Positions 7,213 through 13,214 of a stretch of DNA of 13,214 nucleotides are shown here, piece after piece. Numbering within the stretch: the first letter of the stretch is position 1; the number at the start of each line of letters is the position of its first letter. Below the pieces are notes generated by a model, which saw only the letters and a program-made list of their open reading frames with translations, did not search any database and was not told the DNA's origin. The position numbers and the translations under genes were made by a program. This DNA is from Bacillota bacterium (GTDB lineage Bacteria > Bacillota > Clostridia > Christensenellales > Aristaeellaceae). Location: NCBI GenBank assembly GCA_023459275.1, contig JAEWVC010000020.1:1-13214 (forward strand), written 5' to 3'.

Positions 7213-7425
7213 TCAGGCCTCCGAGGAATTGGACGGCAGAGCGCGGGCCACATTGCCGCTGCGCAGGCAACGGGTGCATACGTTGATCCGCTTGGGCGTG
7301 CCGTTGACCAGCACACGGACCTTCTGCACATTGGGAGCCCAAAGGCGGCCGCTCTTCCTGTTGGAATGGCTGACATTGTTGCCATTCATGGCGCCCTTTT
7401 CGCATACTTCACAAAACTTGCCCAT
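7213..7425 (-). CDS. rpmB: 50S ribosomal protein L28
   Basis: L28 is a small protein of the large ribosomal subunit. The 70-residue product has the usual KSGRLWAPNVQKV and RINVCTRCLRSG segments. It is the zinc-binding C+ form, with two CxxC pairs: C5/C8 and C50/C53. The start is the ATG preceding GKFCEVC, with a near-perfect AAAGGAGGTG site 5 bases upstream; the longer upstream reading frame crosses the promoter and is rejected. It stands alone with its own promoter and terminator. The C+ form is often discussed together with zinc-regulated C- paralogues, but no paralogue or Zur-like site is visible here. Confidence 0.97.
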   Translation of the reverse strand: MGKFCEVCEKGAMNGNNVSHSNRKSGRLWAPNVQKVRVLVNGTPKRINVCTRCLRSGNVARALPSNSSEA

Positions 7426-7468
7426 CCTTACACCTCCTTTGGGGGTTTGCACACACGACAGCAGACCT

Positions 7469-7497
7469 ATTCTATCACCGATTCGGTGCATTTGCAA
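7469..7497 (-). promoter_or_regulatory. rpmB promoter
   Basis: TTGCAA (7492-7497) and TAGAAT (7469-7474) are separated by 17 bases on the minus strand, giving a leader of about 37 bases. The -35 box begins only 4 bases after the stop codon of the transporter gene, with no terminator between, so readthrough from the transporter is possible. Confidence 0.8.
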
Positions 7498-7500
7498 GCG

Positions 7501-8388
7501 TTATTTTGCTTCCTCCGCCCGTTTTTGGGGAAGGTTTACCAGCAGGATGCTGCAAATGATCATCGCCCCGCCGAAAAGCTGCAGGGGCGTGACCTTCTCC
7601 TGCAAAAAGGCGACGCCGCCCAGAATGGTTACCAGGGGGATCAGGTTGATGAAGATCGATATCGCCACCGGGGACAGATGCTGCAGGGAGTTGCCGTACA
7701 AAAAGTAGCACAGCGCGCTGCAGATAAGGGCCAGGGCCGCCATGGCCAGGAAGCCGCCCGGGGGGATGGGGCGCCACTCGCCCGTCTCCAGAAGGGATAG
7801 GGGAATCAGGGTGACAAGGGAAGTCACAGCCTGCCAGGCATTCATGGACAGGCTGGAGTAGCGGCTGCGAAGCTTGCGGCTTACAAAGATATAGCCTACC
7901 CAGACCAGCGCCGCCCCCACCACCAGCAGGTCCCCCACAAGGGAGGTCTCCTCCGCCCCCCCGCCGTAGCGCACCACGCAGTAAACCCCCGCCACGGAGA
8001 GCAGGGAGCCGGCGGCCTGGCGGGGCTTTAATTTCGTGCGCATGATAACACAGTCGGTCAGCAGCGTCAGAACGGGGATGGCGGCCAGGATCAGCGATGC
8101 GTTCACCGCGCTGGTGCGCCTGATGCCCTGGTACTCAAAAAAATAGTACAGCGTAATCCCCAGCAGCCCCGATAAAAACATGAGGCCGATGTCCCGCTTT
8201 TCAAGGCGCATCCGCTTTTCTTTCACAAGGAGCGCAGGCACCAGCACCGCGGCGGTGAGGATGTACCGGCACAGCGCCAGCGTCATGGGTGTGAAGCCCA
8301 CGTTCAGGGCGTATTTGCTGGCAATGAAGGAAAGCCCCCACATGACATTGACAAAGATCATGCTCAGATAATGCGCCGTCAGGGACAT
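7501..8388 (-). CDS. EamA/DMT-family transporter
   Basis: This 295-residue integral membrane protein is built from two repeated EamA units (about 5-140 and 150-290), giving roughly ten hydrophobic helices, as in drug/metabolite exporters of the 10-TMS DMT superfamily. Typical marks are NVMWGLSFIASKYAL in helix 1, the end of the first unit around GVYCVVRYGGG, and SPVAISIFINLIPLVTILGG plus LQEKVTPLQLFGGAMI in the second. The substrate cannot be told from sequence; amino acids or related metabolites are common. The start is the ATG at 8388 with GAGAGG upstream. Earlier in-frame ATGs fall inside the promoter -10 box and are rejected. It is a single-gene unit running directly into the rpmB promoter. 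Confidence 0.9.
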   Translation of the reverse strand: MSLTAHYLSMIFVNVMWGLSFIASKYALNVGFTPMTLALCRYILTAAVLVPALLVKEKRMRLEKRDIGLMFLSGLLGITLYYFFEYQGIRRTSAVNASLILAAIPVLTLLTDCVIMRTKLKPRQAAGSLLSVAGVYCVVRYGGGAEETSLVGDLLVVGAALVWVGYIFVSRKLRSRYSSLSMNAWQAVTSLVTLIPLSLLETGEWRPIPPGGFLAMAALALICSALCYFLYGNSLQHLSPVAISIFINLIPLVTILGGVAFLQEKVTPLQLFGGAMIICSILLVNLPQKRAEEAK

Positions 8389-8422
8389 AAAAATTGCCTC
8401 TCTTTCCCATGGAACAGAGGGC

Positions 8423-8451
8423 ATCATACCATGCTTTTTCCGCCGGCGCAA
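8423..8451 (-). promoter_or_regulatory. Promoter of the EamA transporter
   Basis: TTGCGC (8446-8451), a 17-base spacer and TATGAT (8423-8428) on the minus strand place the start of transcription near 8416 and support the chosen start codon at 8388. Confidence 0.7.
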
Positions 8452-8529
8452 GGGTGAAAAAACGCCTGGAAACGGCGCGGGAGGCACTTTTCAAAAAATG
8501 ATTTATGCTATCGAAAAACCCTTGGAGGT

Positions 8530-8709
8530 ATTGGAGGACCGCAGTCCTCCAATTGCAGATCGAAAATCAGCGGCATGTGCGGTGATTTTCGCAGGAATTT
8601 CGAAGAAATTCCTACCTTGCCCGAGCAAACGGCCGCACGATGGTGCGGCCAGCGGAAAGTAGCAGCGAGAAAAAACCGTGAAAAAGCGGCAACGGCAAGC
8701 TACGCTTGC
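8530..8709. repeat. Cluster of five perfect inverted repeats
   Basis: The 211-base gap between the transporter and the acetyltransferase is packed with perfect hairpins. There are 10-bp arms at 8530-8539/8544-8553 around CGCA, and 9-bp arms at 8561-8569/8583-8591 around a 13-base loop. A further 9-bp pair lies at 8593-8601/8605-8613 around GAA, and an 8-bp pair at 8631-8638/8643-8650 around GATG. A 6-bp pair at 8695-8700/8704-8709 straddles the stop codon of the acetyltransferase gene. The spacing suggests one composite element, such as a REP/MITE-like intergenic repeat or a structured RNA, rather than a simple terminator. Copy number elsewhere in the genome is unknown. Confidence 0.75.
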
Positions 8710-9242
8710 AGTCTGAAATACTCCTCCCGGGTCATGGAATAGCATCTGTCATCCAGCATCCGCCCGTCGTAGTGGGTGCTGGCCCTGCGCAGCGTGCCTT
8801 CGTAGACAAAGCCGCACTTTTCGATCACCCGCCGGGAGCGCAGGTTGAAGTCGTAGTGGTAGACCGTCACCAGTTCCATCCCTTCCTCCTCAAACAGGTG
8901 CTTTAAAACGCGCGTCACCGCCTCGGTCATATAGCCCCGGCCCCACCAGGCCCTGCCCAGGGCATAGCCGATCATGCGGATCTTTTCATGGCCGTCCCGC
9001 TTTTCATCCTTGTGCAGCCCCAGGGAGCCCATCAAACAGCCGGTGGCCTTCTCCTGGATGGCCCACACAGTATCCCCCGCCATGAACCGGGTCAGCACTT
9101 CCTTTGTCTGGGTCAAGGTCTCATGGGGCGGCCAGCCCGCGCTGGGGCCTACCTCCGGGTCCTTGGCGTAGGCATGGAAATCTGCAAGGTCCCCTTCCTC
9201 AAAGGGCCGCAGGATCAGTCTTTCCGTGATCAGCCGTTTCAT
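8700..9242 (-). CDS. GNAT family N-acetyltransferase (RimJ/RimL-like)
   Basis: This 180-residue acyltransferase should use acetyl-CoA to acetylate an amino group on a protein, peptide or small molecule. The opening RLITERLILRPFEEGDL is the standard RimJ/RimL-type start. The CoA-binding motif A is GRAWWGRGYMTEAV (96-109), with the R-x-x-G-x-G/A pattern. The C-terminal motif N133-SRRVIEKCGFVYEG is also complete. The substrate is unknown. ATG follows GGAGG with about 6 bases of spacing. It lies 19 bases after the TetR gene and is surely cotranscribed with it; its last codons run into the hairpin cluster at 8530-8709. Confidence 0.92.
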   Translation of the reverse strand: MKRLITERLILRPFEEGDLADFHAYAKDPEVGPSAGWPPHETLTQTKEVLTRFMAGDTVWAIQEKATGCLMGSLGLHKDEKRDGHEKIRMIGYALGRAWWGRGYMTEAVTRVLKHLFEEEGMELVTVYHYDFNLRSRRVIEKCGFVYEGTLRRASTHYDGRMLDDRCYSMTREEYFRLQA

Positions 9243-9261
9243 TGCACCCTCCTTCCGGGTC

Positions 9262-9960
9262 TTACCGCTTCAGGCGGAGCTCCGCCAGCACGCGCTGGGC
9301 CGGTTCGGCAAGCTCCGGCAGGCGCACAAGCTCCAGGCTGCCGTAGGGCGCGTCCAGCACGCGCTCCATGGCGAAGCGGTATGCCTGCAGGATCTCCATC
9401 AGCGCCGCCGGCTCCAGGGCGCCGCTTGTAAAGCATAGCCCCATGATATGCCCGGCGATGCTCCGCCAGCACCGGTTCAGAAGGGCCAGAAGCATGTCCT
9501 CCGTCTGGCGGGGATAGTACAGGTAGATGATCTTTTCTTCCCTGGCCCGGGTAAGAACCTCCTTCAGCCTGGGCGAAAAGGCCTCGCTAAGGGCGTCCGC
9601 GTACCTGGTGTACAGCGATTCCCCCCCGTGGGAGAATGCCATGGGCAAAAGCAGCGAAAGGAACTGCTCCTCCCCCTGGCGGATGGGCAGCGCGTAATGC
9701 AGCAAAAGGTTTAGCCGTATCAGGCTGTCCGTTTCCCGGCCCATAGCCTCCTCCGCCTGTATAAGCGCCTGTTCGGCTCTTTGGACGCATAGCGTGTCAA
9801 GCACCGCATACTTGCTTTCAAAGTGGTGGTAGAAGCTGCCCTTGCTGGCTTTCAGCACATCCAGGATATCCTGCACGCTGGTCTGCTCGTACCCTTTCAA
9901 ATAGAACAGACGCTCCGCCACGTTAAGGATGGCCTGCTTCTTTTCATCGCCCCTATGCAT
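9262..9960 (-). CDS. TetR family transcriptional regulator
   Basis: This 232-residue DNA-binding repressor has a typical TetR N-terminal helix-turn-helix (about residues 8-55: ILNVAERLFYLKGYEQTSV, then the recognition helix KASKGSFYHHFESK). The C-terminal ligand domain is not specific enough to name an inducer. The start is the ATG at 9960 with AGAGGTGA just upstream; a longer frame to 10020 crosses the promoter and is rejected. It heads a two-gene unit with the GNAT acetyltransferase, 19 bases downstream. TetR genes commonly regulate their own transcript, but no clear palindromic operator overlaps the promoter, so autoregulation is only a guess. Confidence 0.92.
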   Translation of the reverse strand: MHRGDEKKQAILNVAERLFYLKGYEQTSVQDILDVLKASKGSFYHHFESKYAVLDTLCVQRAEQALIQAEEAMGRETDSLIRLNLLLHYALPIRQGEEQFLSLLLPMAFSHGGESLYTRYADALSEAFSPRLKEVLTRAREEKIIYLYYPRQTEDMLLALLNRCWRSIAGHIMGLCFTSGALEPAALMEILQAYRFAMERVLDAPYGSLELVRLPELAEPAQRVLAELRLKR

Positions 9961-9982
9961 GCGCTCACCTCTTTTCGCCCCC

Positions 9983-10011
9983 AGTATAGCTGATGCGCAA
10001 AAAAGCGTCAA
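9983..10011 (-). promoter_or_regulatory. Promoter of the TetR-GNAT unit
   Basis: TTGACG (10006-10011), a 17-base spacer and TATACT (9983-9988) on the minus strand give a very short leader of about 15 bases before the TetR start codon. Confidence 0.8.
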
Positions 10012-10116
10012 GAAATGCAATAAATCACGGTAAAATCCGCATCATACCGGATCGTTCTGCCCGCTGTTTCCCGTACGCCGAAAAAGCGGCCCTGAAATTC
10101 CGTGCATGGCAAAGGC

Positions 10117-10147
10117 GCCCGCGAACGTTTCTTTCACGTTCGCGGGC
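10117..10147 (-). terminator. Hairpin downstream of the VanW gene
   Basis: A perfect 12-bp stem (10117-10128 with 10136-10147) around a 7-base loop lies 16 bases after the vanW-family stop codon. It is very stable but is followed by GCCTTTGCC rather than a T-run, so it may act as a weak or factor-assisted terminator or as a 3' stabiliser. The rest of 10021-10162 holds nothing recognisable. Confidence 0.55.
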
Positions 10148-10162
10148 ATCCCGCTGTAAATA

Positions 10163-11959
10163 TCAGTTGTATTCCACCGTCCGCTGGTACGCCCTGTAGG
10201 TGGAGGTGAACATCTTCTCCCGCTTAGTTTCCTTGCCATCCCTGTACCACACCTTGTAGGTGTCCACCACGTAGCCCGTTCTGGCATCGATGGTCTGCTT
10301 GCTGGTGCCGGCGGGGAGCTTGGGATTTTGCACGTATTTCACGTCCGAAGGCGGCCTGAGGGTTTTGGTCACGGAGGATTCCAGGTCAATGGAAACGCCG
10401 GTGCCAAGGCTCATACCGTAAATCTCCACCGTCACCTTGCGGTTGCTATAATAGCTGATGATGAAGATGGGCGTATCCTTGTTGTTTCTGAACTTGAAAT
10501 CCAGATCCGGCCAGTTGACGGTGGCGTCCATCCCTTTGGGCACATAGGTGCTGGGCCAGGCATGGGGACTGCGATACACGATTTCCAGGTTGGCACGGGC
10601 CACCGCGTTGAAAAGCGTGCCGGAGGTCTGGCACACGCCGCCGCCGATGTCGGGCACGGTCTGTCCGCCGGAGATGGCAATAGCCTCCTTGTAGCCCTTG
10701 GCCTCCGTGCGCTGGCCCGTAGCCTCGTTGAAGGAAAAAGTCTCCCCCGGCATCACCGCCCGGCCGTTGATGGCCTTGGAAGAAAGATCGACGTTCGTGT
10801 TCCGGTTGGAATTGCTGGTGGTGGTGGTGGTATAGCTGGATACCAGCTTGAAGCTGTTCATCAGCTCTACCTTGGTCACTTTGGGCGTAAGGACCGTCGG
10901 CTCGATGGTGATGGTCTGCCCGTATTCCCTGGCGTCCAGCTTGGCGGTCACCTGCCGGTACAGGTCGTCCGCGTCCACATGGAGGCCTACGGACTCGTCG
11001 GTAAAGGTAAAGGTCCGGGCATTGAAATCAAAGGTTTGGACGGCAGCATTCACCGCATCCCTATTCACGTAGGACACCATGGCGTCGGTCAGGGTTCGGA
11101 CCGCCGCCTTGTCATAGGCCATTTCGCTGGACAGCGAAACAGCGTTGCTTTTCAAATTCGCCACGGTGCCCAGCCGCTGCGCAAAGGGCGTCACATCTGT
11201 TTTCAGGATGCCGGTGGTGTTTTGCCGGCCCAGGGCATAGGCCTTTTCCAGCACCTGGTCAATATTCCTGGATAGGGGGACCATCTGGCTGTTGATGTCA
11301 AAGCTCCGGTTGCCGATATTCACCGTCAGGGAAAAGCCGCCGCCCAACTGTTCGCTTTCGCTTTGCAGCGCCGATTTGGCCTGGGCAAGCGTCATGTTGC
11401 CCACGGAGATATCGTCAATATACACGCCGGGGTAAATGGTATCGCCGGCAAGGGTTATGCGGCTGCTCTTGTATATATCCATCCGGCTTTGATCCCACGC
11501 CAGCAGCTGGCCGTTGATGAACCCGTAGTTGGGCATATCCTTCCAGATAACGCCGGTTAATTGCGGTGCGATAAACAGGCCCAGGCTGACAAGCAGCAGG
11601 GTGCAGACCATGATCACCGTGGCGTACAAAAACGGATGCGAATTTTTCCGCTTGGGGTAATCCGGGTCATCCTTGCCCCAATGGTCCTGCCCGCCCCTTC
11701 CCTGCGCCCCCGCGTTCCGCCGGCCATCGGAACGGGAGTAGACCTGCGCGGTGCGATGGGCGTAAGGGCTGCGCTCCTGGCTGTTGCGCACCGGCACGCG
11801 CCCAGGATTGGCCTGATTGATCCCCGGAAAAGAATCGCCGAATGAAACGTCGTAGGAATCCTTCGGGGCGTACCCCGCGGCATTCCTTGAACGAATGACT
11901 CGGGGCTTGCGTACCTGCTCCCGGCCCTGAGAATCCATCCCGGAACCTGCCTGATCCAT
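10163..11959 (-). CDS. VanW-family membrane-anchored protein with PG-binding and G5 domains
   Basis: This 598-residue protein is predicted to sit in the membrane facing the wall. Residues 1-107 are cytoplasmic, polar and rich in R, G, Q and S. One transmembrane helix follows (about 108-131, HPFLYATVIMVCTLLLVSLGL). Outside lie a PG_binding_4-like region (about 175-250, IYPGVYIDDISVGNMTLAQA), a second similar segment, and the VanW domain (about 400-520) with the signature PGETFSFNEATG and DIGGGVCQTSGTLFNA. A C-terminal G5-like domain (about 530-598, PAGTSKQTIDARTG) ends the protein. VanW itself is a dispensable gene of some vancomycin-resistance clusters; this protein alone gives no evidence of resistance, and none of vanA/B/H/X/R/S is present. 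The start at 11959 has AAAGGTG 7 bases upstream; earlier in-frame ATGs at 11977 and 12025 lack a site. No clear promoter was found in 11960-12166. Confidence 0.9.
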   Translation of the reverse strand: MDQAGSGMDSQGREQVRKPRVIRSRNAAGYAPKDSYDVSFGDSFPGINQANPGRVPVRNSQERSPYAHRTAQVYSRSDGRRNAGAQGRGGQDHWGKDDPDYPKRKNSHPFLYATVIMVCTLLLVSLGLFIAPQLTGVIWKDMPNYGFINGQLLAWDQSRMDIYKSSRITLAGDTIYPGVYIDDISVGNMTLAQAKSALQSESEQLGGGFSLTVNIGNRSFDINSQMVPLSRNIDQVLEKAYALGRQNTTGILKTDVTPFAQRLGTVANLKSNAVSLSSEMAYDKAAVRTLTDAMVSYVNRDAVNAAVQTFDFNARTFTFTDESVGLHVDADDLYRQVTAKLDAREYGQTITIEPTVLTPKVTKVELMNSFKLVSSYTTTTTSNSNRNTNVDLSSKAINGRAVMPGETFSFNEATGQRTEAKGYKEAIAISGGQTVPDIGGGVCQTSGTLFNAVARANLEIVYRSPHAWPSTYVPKGMDATVNWPDLDFKFRNNKDTPIFIISYYSNRKVTVEIYGMSLGTGVSIDLESSVTKTLRPPSDVKYVQNPKLPAGTSKQTIDARTGYVVDTYKVWYRDGKETKREKMFTSTYRAYQRTVEYN

Positions 11960-12116
11960 GCGCAAACACCTTTCCATGATGCTTTGATGGTAAAAGAACG
12001 GCTCATGGACAGGTTTCCCTGCCATAAGCGCAAAAATCAGTTGAAAATTGGAAGTCCGTTGCGAAGAAAAGCCTTGCTGTTAGCCTGGAGTTCCCCGAAG
12101 TTTCCCGAGGGAAAGA

Positions 12117-12146
12117 ATGAAAAGCACAAATCCGCGATAGGCGGAT
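12117..12146 (-). terminator. Possible rex terminator
   Basis: ATCCGC and GCGGAT form a 6-bp stem around a 5-base loop (12130-12146). On the minus strand it is followed by TTGTGCTTTTC, a mediocre T-rich tail. It lies about 20 bases after the rex stop. Confidence 0.4.
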
Positions 12147-12166
12147 CTCCTGCTGCGGGCACACCG

Positions 12167-12799
12167 TCAGCCCTTGCTCACCCGAAGCATGCGGAAGGAG
12201 AGGGTTTGCAGGCTGTCGCTCAGGTGGACGTTCACCAGCGTCACGTCATCGGGATGCTTTAGATCCGTAGGCGCGAAGTTCCATATCCCTTTGACCCCCT
12301 TGTCCACAAGGCGGTTGAGGATCTCCTGGGCGCCCTTCACCGGAAGTGCCAGCACGCCGATATCCACCTGGTTCTGTGTAAGAAAAGCATCCAGATCGTC
12401 TATGGCGCGCACCGTGCTCCCGGCCACCTCTGTACCGATCCTGGCGGGGTCGGCGTCGAAAATAGCCACCGTGCTAAAGCCTTCCCGGCCAAAGGAGGGG
12501 TAATTCGCCACGGCGCGGCCGATGTTCCCCGCGCCGATGATGATCATTTTATGCTTTTTGTCAAGCCCAAGGATCTCGCCGATGTGCCCCTTGAGCTTGG
12601 ACACTTCGTACCCATATCCCTGGCGGCCAAACCCGCCGAAACAATTGATGTCCTGCCTGATCTGCGACGCGGTGAGCTGCATCCGTTTACCCAGCTCTTG
12701 GGAAGATATTTGATGCACGCCTGCCGCCTCCAGCTCCCGCAGGTGACGGTAATAGCCAGGCAGCCTTCGGATTACGGCATCCGACACATAGCCTGCCAC
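12167..12799 (-). CDS. rex: Redox-sensing transcriptional repressor Rex
   Basis: Rex is a dimeric repressor that binds DNA when NADH/NAD+ is low and is released by NADH, controlling fermentation and anaerobic metabolism genes in Gram-positive bacteria. Numbered from the GTG start, an N-terminal winged helix (about 1-80) carries the recognition segment QIRQDINCFGGFGRQGYGY. A Rossmann NAD(H)-binding domain follows, with GAGNIGRAVANY (89-100) and the strand ending FDADPARIG, which marks the adenosine-binding Asp. The C-terminal domain-swap helix is present. Length (210 residues) is normal. An ATG lies two codons earlier (12803-12805) but only one base after AGGAGG; the in-frame GTG at 12797-12799 has 7-base spacing and is preferred. 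Either choice changes only two residues. Confidence 0.95.
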   Translation of the reverse strand: MAGYVSDAVIRRLPGYYRHLRELEAAGVHQISSQELGKRMQLTASQIRQDINCFGGFGRQGYGYEVSKLKGHIGEILGLDKKHKMIIIGAGNIGRAVANYPSFGREGFSTVAIFDADPARIGTEVAGSTVRAIDDLDAFLTQNQVDIGVLALPVKGAQEILNRLVDKGVKGIWNFAPTDLKHPDDVTLVNVHLSDSLQTLSFRMLRVSKG

Positions 12800-12879
12800 A
12801 AGCATTCCTCCTTCAGCCGCTTCTGCTTTTCACAGTCTTTCGTATAGGAAAAGAATCCCATATTTGTCTAATGAATCTT

Positions 12880-12908
12880 ATTATAGCACCTTGATATTTT
12901 CTTGGCAA
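12880..12908 (-). promoter_or_regulatory. rex promoter
   Basis: TTGCCA (12903-12908), a 17-base spacer and a perfect TATAAT (12880-12885) on the minus strand give a leader of roughly 75 bases before rex. No standard Rex operator overlaps these boxes. Confidence 0.82.
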
Positions 12909-12925
12909 GGAATTCGGGTATTCTT

Positions 12926-12946
12926 TTGTGTTATCCACAATAACAA
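12926..12946. promoter_or_regulatory. Nested inverted repeats upstream of rex containing a DnaA-box sequence
   Basis: Two overlapping inverted repeats share this site: TTGTG-N5-CACAA (12926-12940) and TGTTAT-N5-ATAACA (12929-12945). The 9-mer TTATCCACA (12931-12939) is a perfect DnaA-box consensus. The site lies about 18 bp upstream of the rex -35 box. Half-sites resemble Rex operator arms, but the spacing is shorter or longer than the usual Rex site, so the binding protein is unknown. Confidence 0.4.
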
Positions 12947-12947
12947 A

Positions 12948-12976
12948 CGGGGATGGAGAAAAATTCTCCATCCCCG
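12948..12976 (-). terminator. Terminator of the LytTR gene
   Basis: A perfect 13-bp stem (12948-12960 with 12964-12976) with a 3-base loop is followed on the minus strand by TTTGTTATT. It sits 24 bases after the stop codon of the LytTR gene and separates it from rex. Confidence 0.8.
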
Positions 12977-13000
12977 CAAAGCAAAAATATTTTGAAAGCG

Positions 13001-13214
13001 TCAGGCGAACATCCGCTCCAGCTCCTCATACTTTTCATGGGTGATGAGGGCGTCGTGCTGGGTGCCGTTCAATTGCACCACATAGGTCCAGCGCCCGTAG
13101 GGGGTGATGGCCTTGATGTGATTCAGGTTGATGATATAGGATTTGTGGCAGCGGAAAAAAGCGTTGGGGTCCAAACGCGCCTCAGTATCCCCCAGGGAAT
13201 CGCTGGTCACATAC
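13001..13214 (-). CDS. LytTR-domain regulator, C-terminal part (cut by window edge)
   Basis: The last roughly 70 residues of a LytTR-type DNA-binding domain are visible, with the hallmark FFRCHKSYIINLNHIKAI followed by a beta-strand stretch ending TYVVQLNGT and a closing HEKYEELERMF helix. The frame stays open to the right edge, so the start and any N-terminal receiver or membrane domain lie outside the window. LytTR proteins are usually response regulators (AgrA/LytR type) or small stand-alone regulators; which one this is cannot be decided. A GTG at 13208-13210 is not evidence for a start here, because the domain would lack its first strands. Confidence 0.88.
   Translation of the reverse strand, partial: YVTSDSLGDTEARLDPNAFFRCHKSYIINLNHIKAITPYGRWTYVVQLNGTQHDALITHEKYEELERMFA

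Noticed and set aside
8503..8745. An 80-codon minus-strand frame in the hairpin cluster
   Set aside because: It runs through five inverted repeats, overlaps the acetyltransferase gene, and has no ribosome binding site; likely a spurious translation of a repeat.
10328..11275. A 315-codon open frame on the plus strand
   Set aside because: It is antisense to the VanW gene; His/Gly-rich shadow with no recognisable domain.
10163..11959. A vancomycin-resistance locus
   Set aside because: VanW-domain proteins are widespread in Clostridia; no vanH, ligase, vanX or VanRS genes are present.
12931..12939. A replication origin, from the DnaA-box sequence
   Set aside because: A single box with no cluster, no AT-rich unwinding region and no dnaA/dnaN nearby; one 9-mer match can occur by chance.
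12926..12946. A standard Rex operator
   Set aside because: Arms resemble half-sites, but the distance between them differs from the TTGTGAANNNNTTCACAA and TTGTTAANNNNTTAACAA patterns, so it is listed only as an unexplained inverted repeat.

Overview
The window looks like chromosomal DNA of a GC-rich, Gram-positive anaerobe of the class Clostridia, plausibly an Oscillospiraceae/Ruminococcaceae-type gut bacterium. The basis is strong AGGAGG ribosome binding sites, consensus sigma-A promoters with 17-base spacers, a T-box leader, a GatCAB amidotransferase operon, Rex, a VanW-family surface protein and a C+ type ribosomal protein L28. This placement is inference. Almost all genes lie on the minus strand; the one exception is a P-loop protein at 6043-7122.

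The left 5.4 kb is the most interesting part. Reading on the minus strand from about 5440 down to 76, there is a perfect consensus promoter, a T-box riboswitch with its own terminator, a single reading frame that joins aspartyl-tRNA synthetase to GatC, then gatA, then gatB. Together these genes encode both steps of the indirect route to Asn-tRNA(Asn): charging of tRNA with Asp, then amidation. The GatCAB part can also serve Gln-tRNA(Gln). The T-box specifier region reads GAAC, which contains overlapping Glu (GAA) and Asn (AAC) codons. This is the arrangement reported for the dual-tRNA T-box of the Clostridium acetobutylicum transamidation operon. A tRNA sensor matched to the pathway thus sits in front of a synthetase that is physically fused to an amidotransferase subunit.

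From 5.4 to 8.5 kb are single housekeeping genes: a YaiI/YqxD (DUF188) protein, divergent from an internally duplicated P-loop ATPase whose second half has lost its nucleotide-binding loop; rpmB (L28); and an EamA/DMT transporter. From 8.5 to 10 kb, a cluster of five perfect hairpins abuts a two-gene TetR regulator/GNAT acetyltransferase unit with its own promoter.

From 10.1 kb to the right edge are a membrane-anchored VanW/G5-domain protein, the redox-sensing repressor gene rex with its promoter, and the C-terminal end of a LytTR DNA-binding regulator that is cut by the window edge. No rRNA, tRNA, CRISPR array, insertion sequence or phage gene was recognised. Function calls rest on reading the protein sequences by eye against remembered families; no database search was possible.
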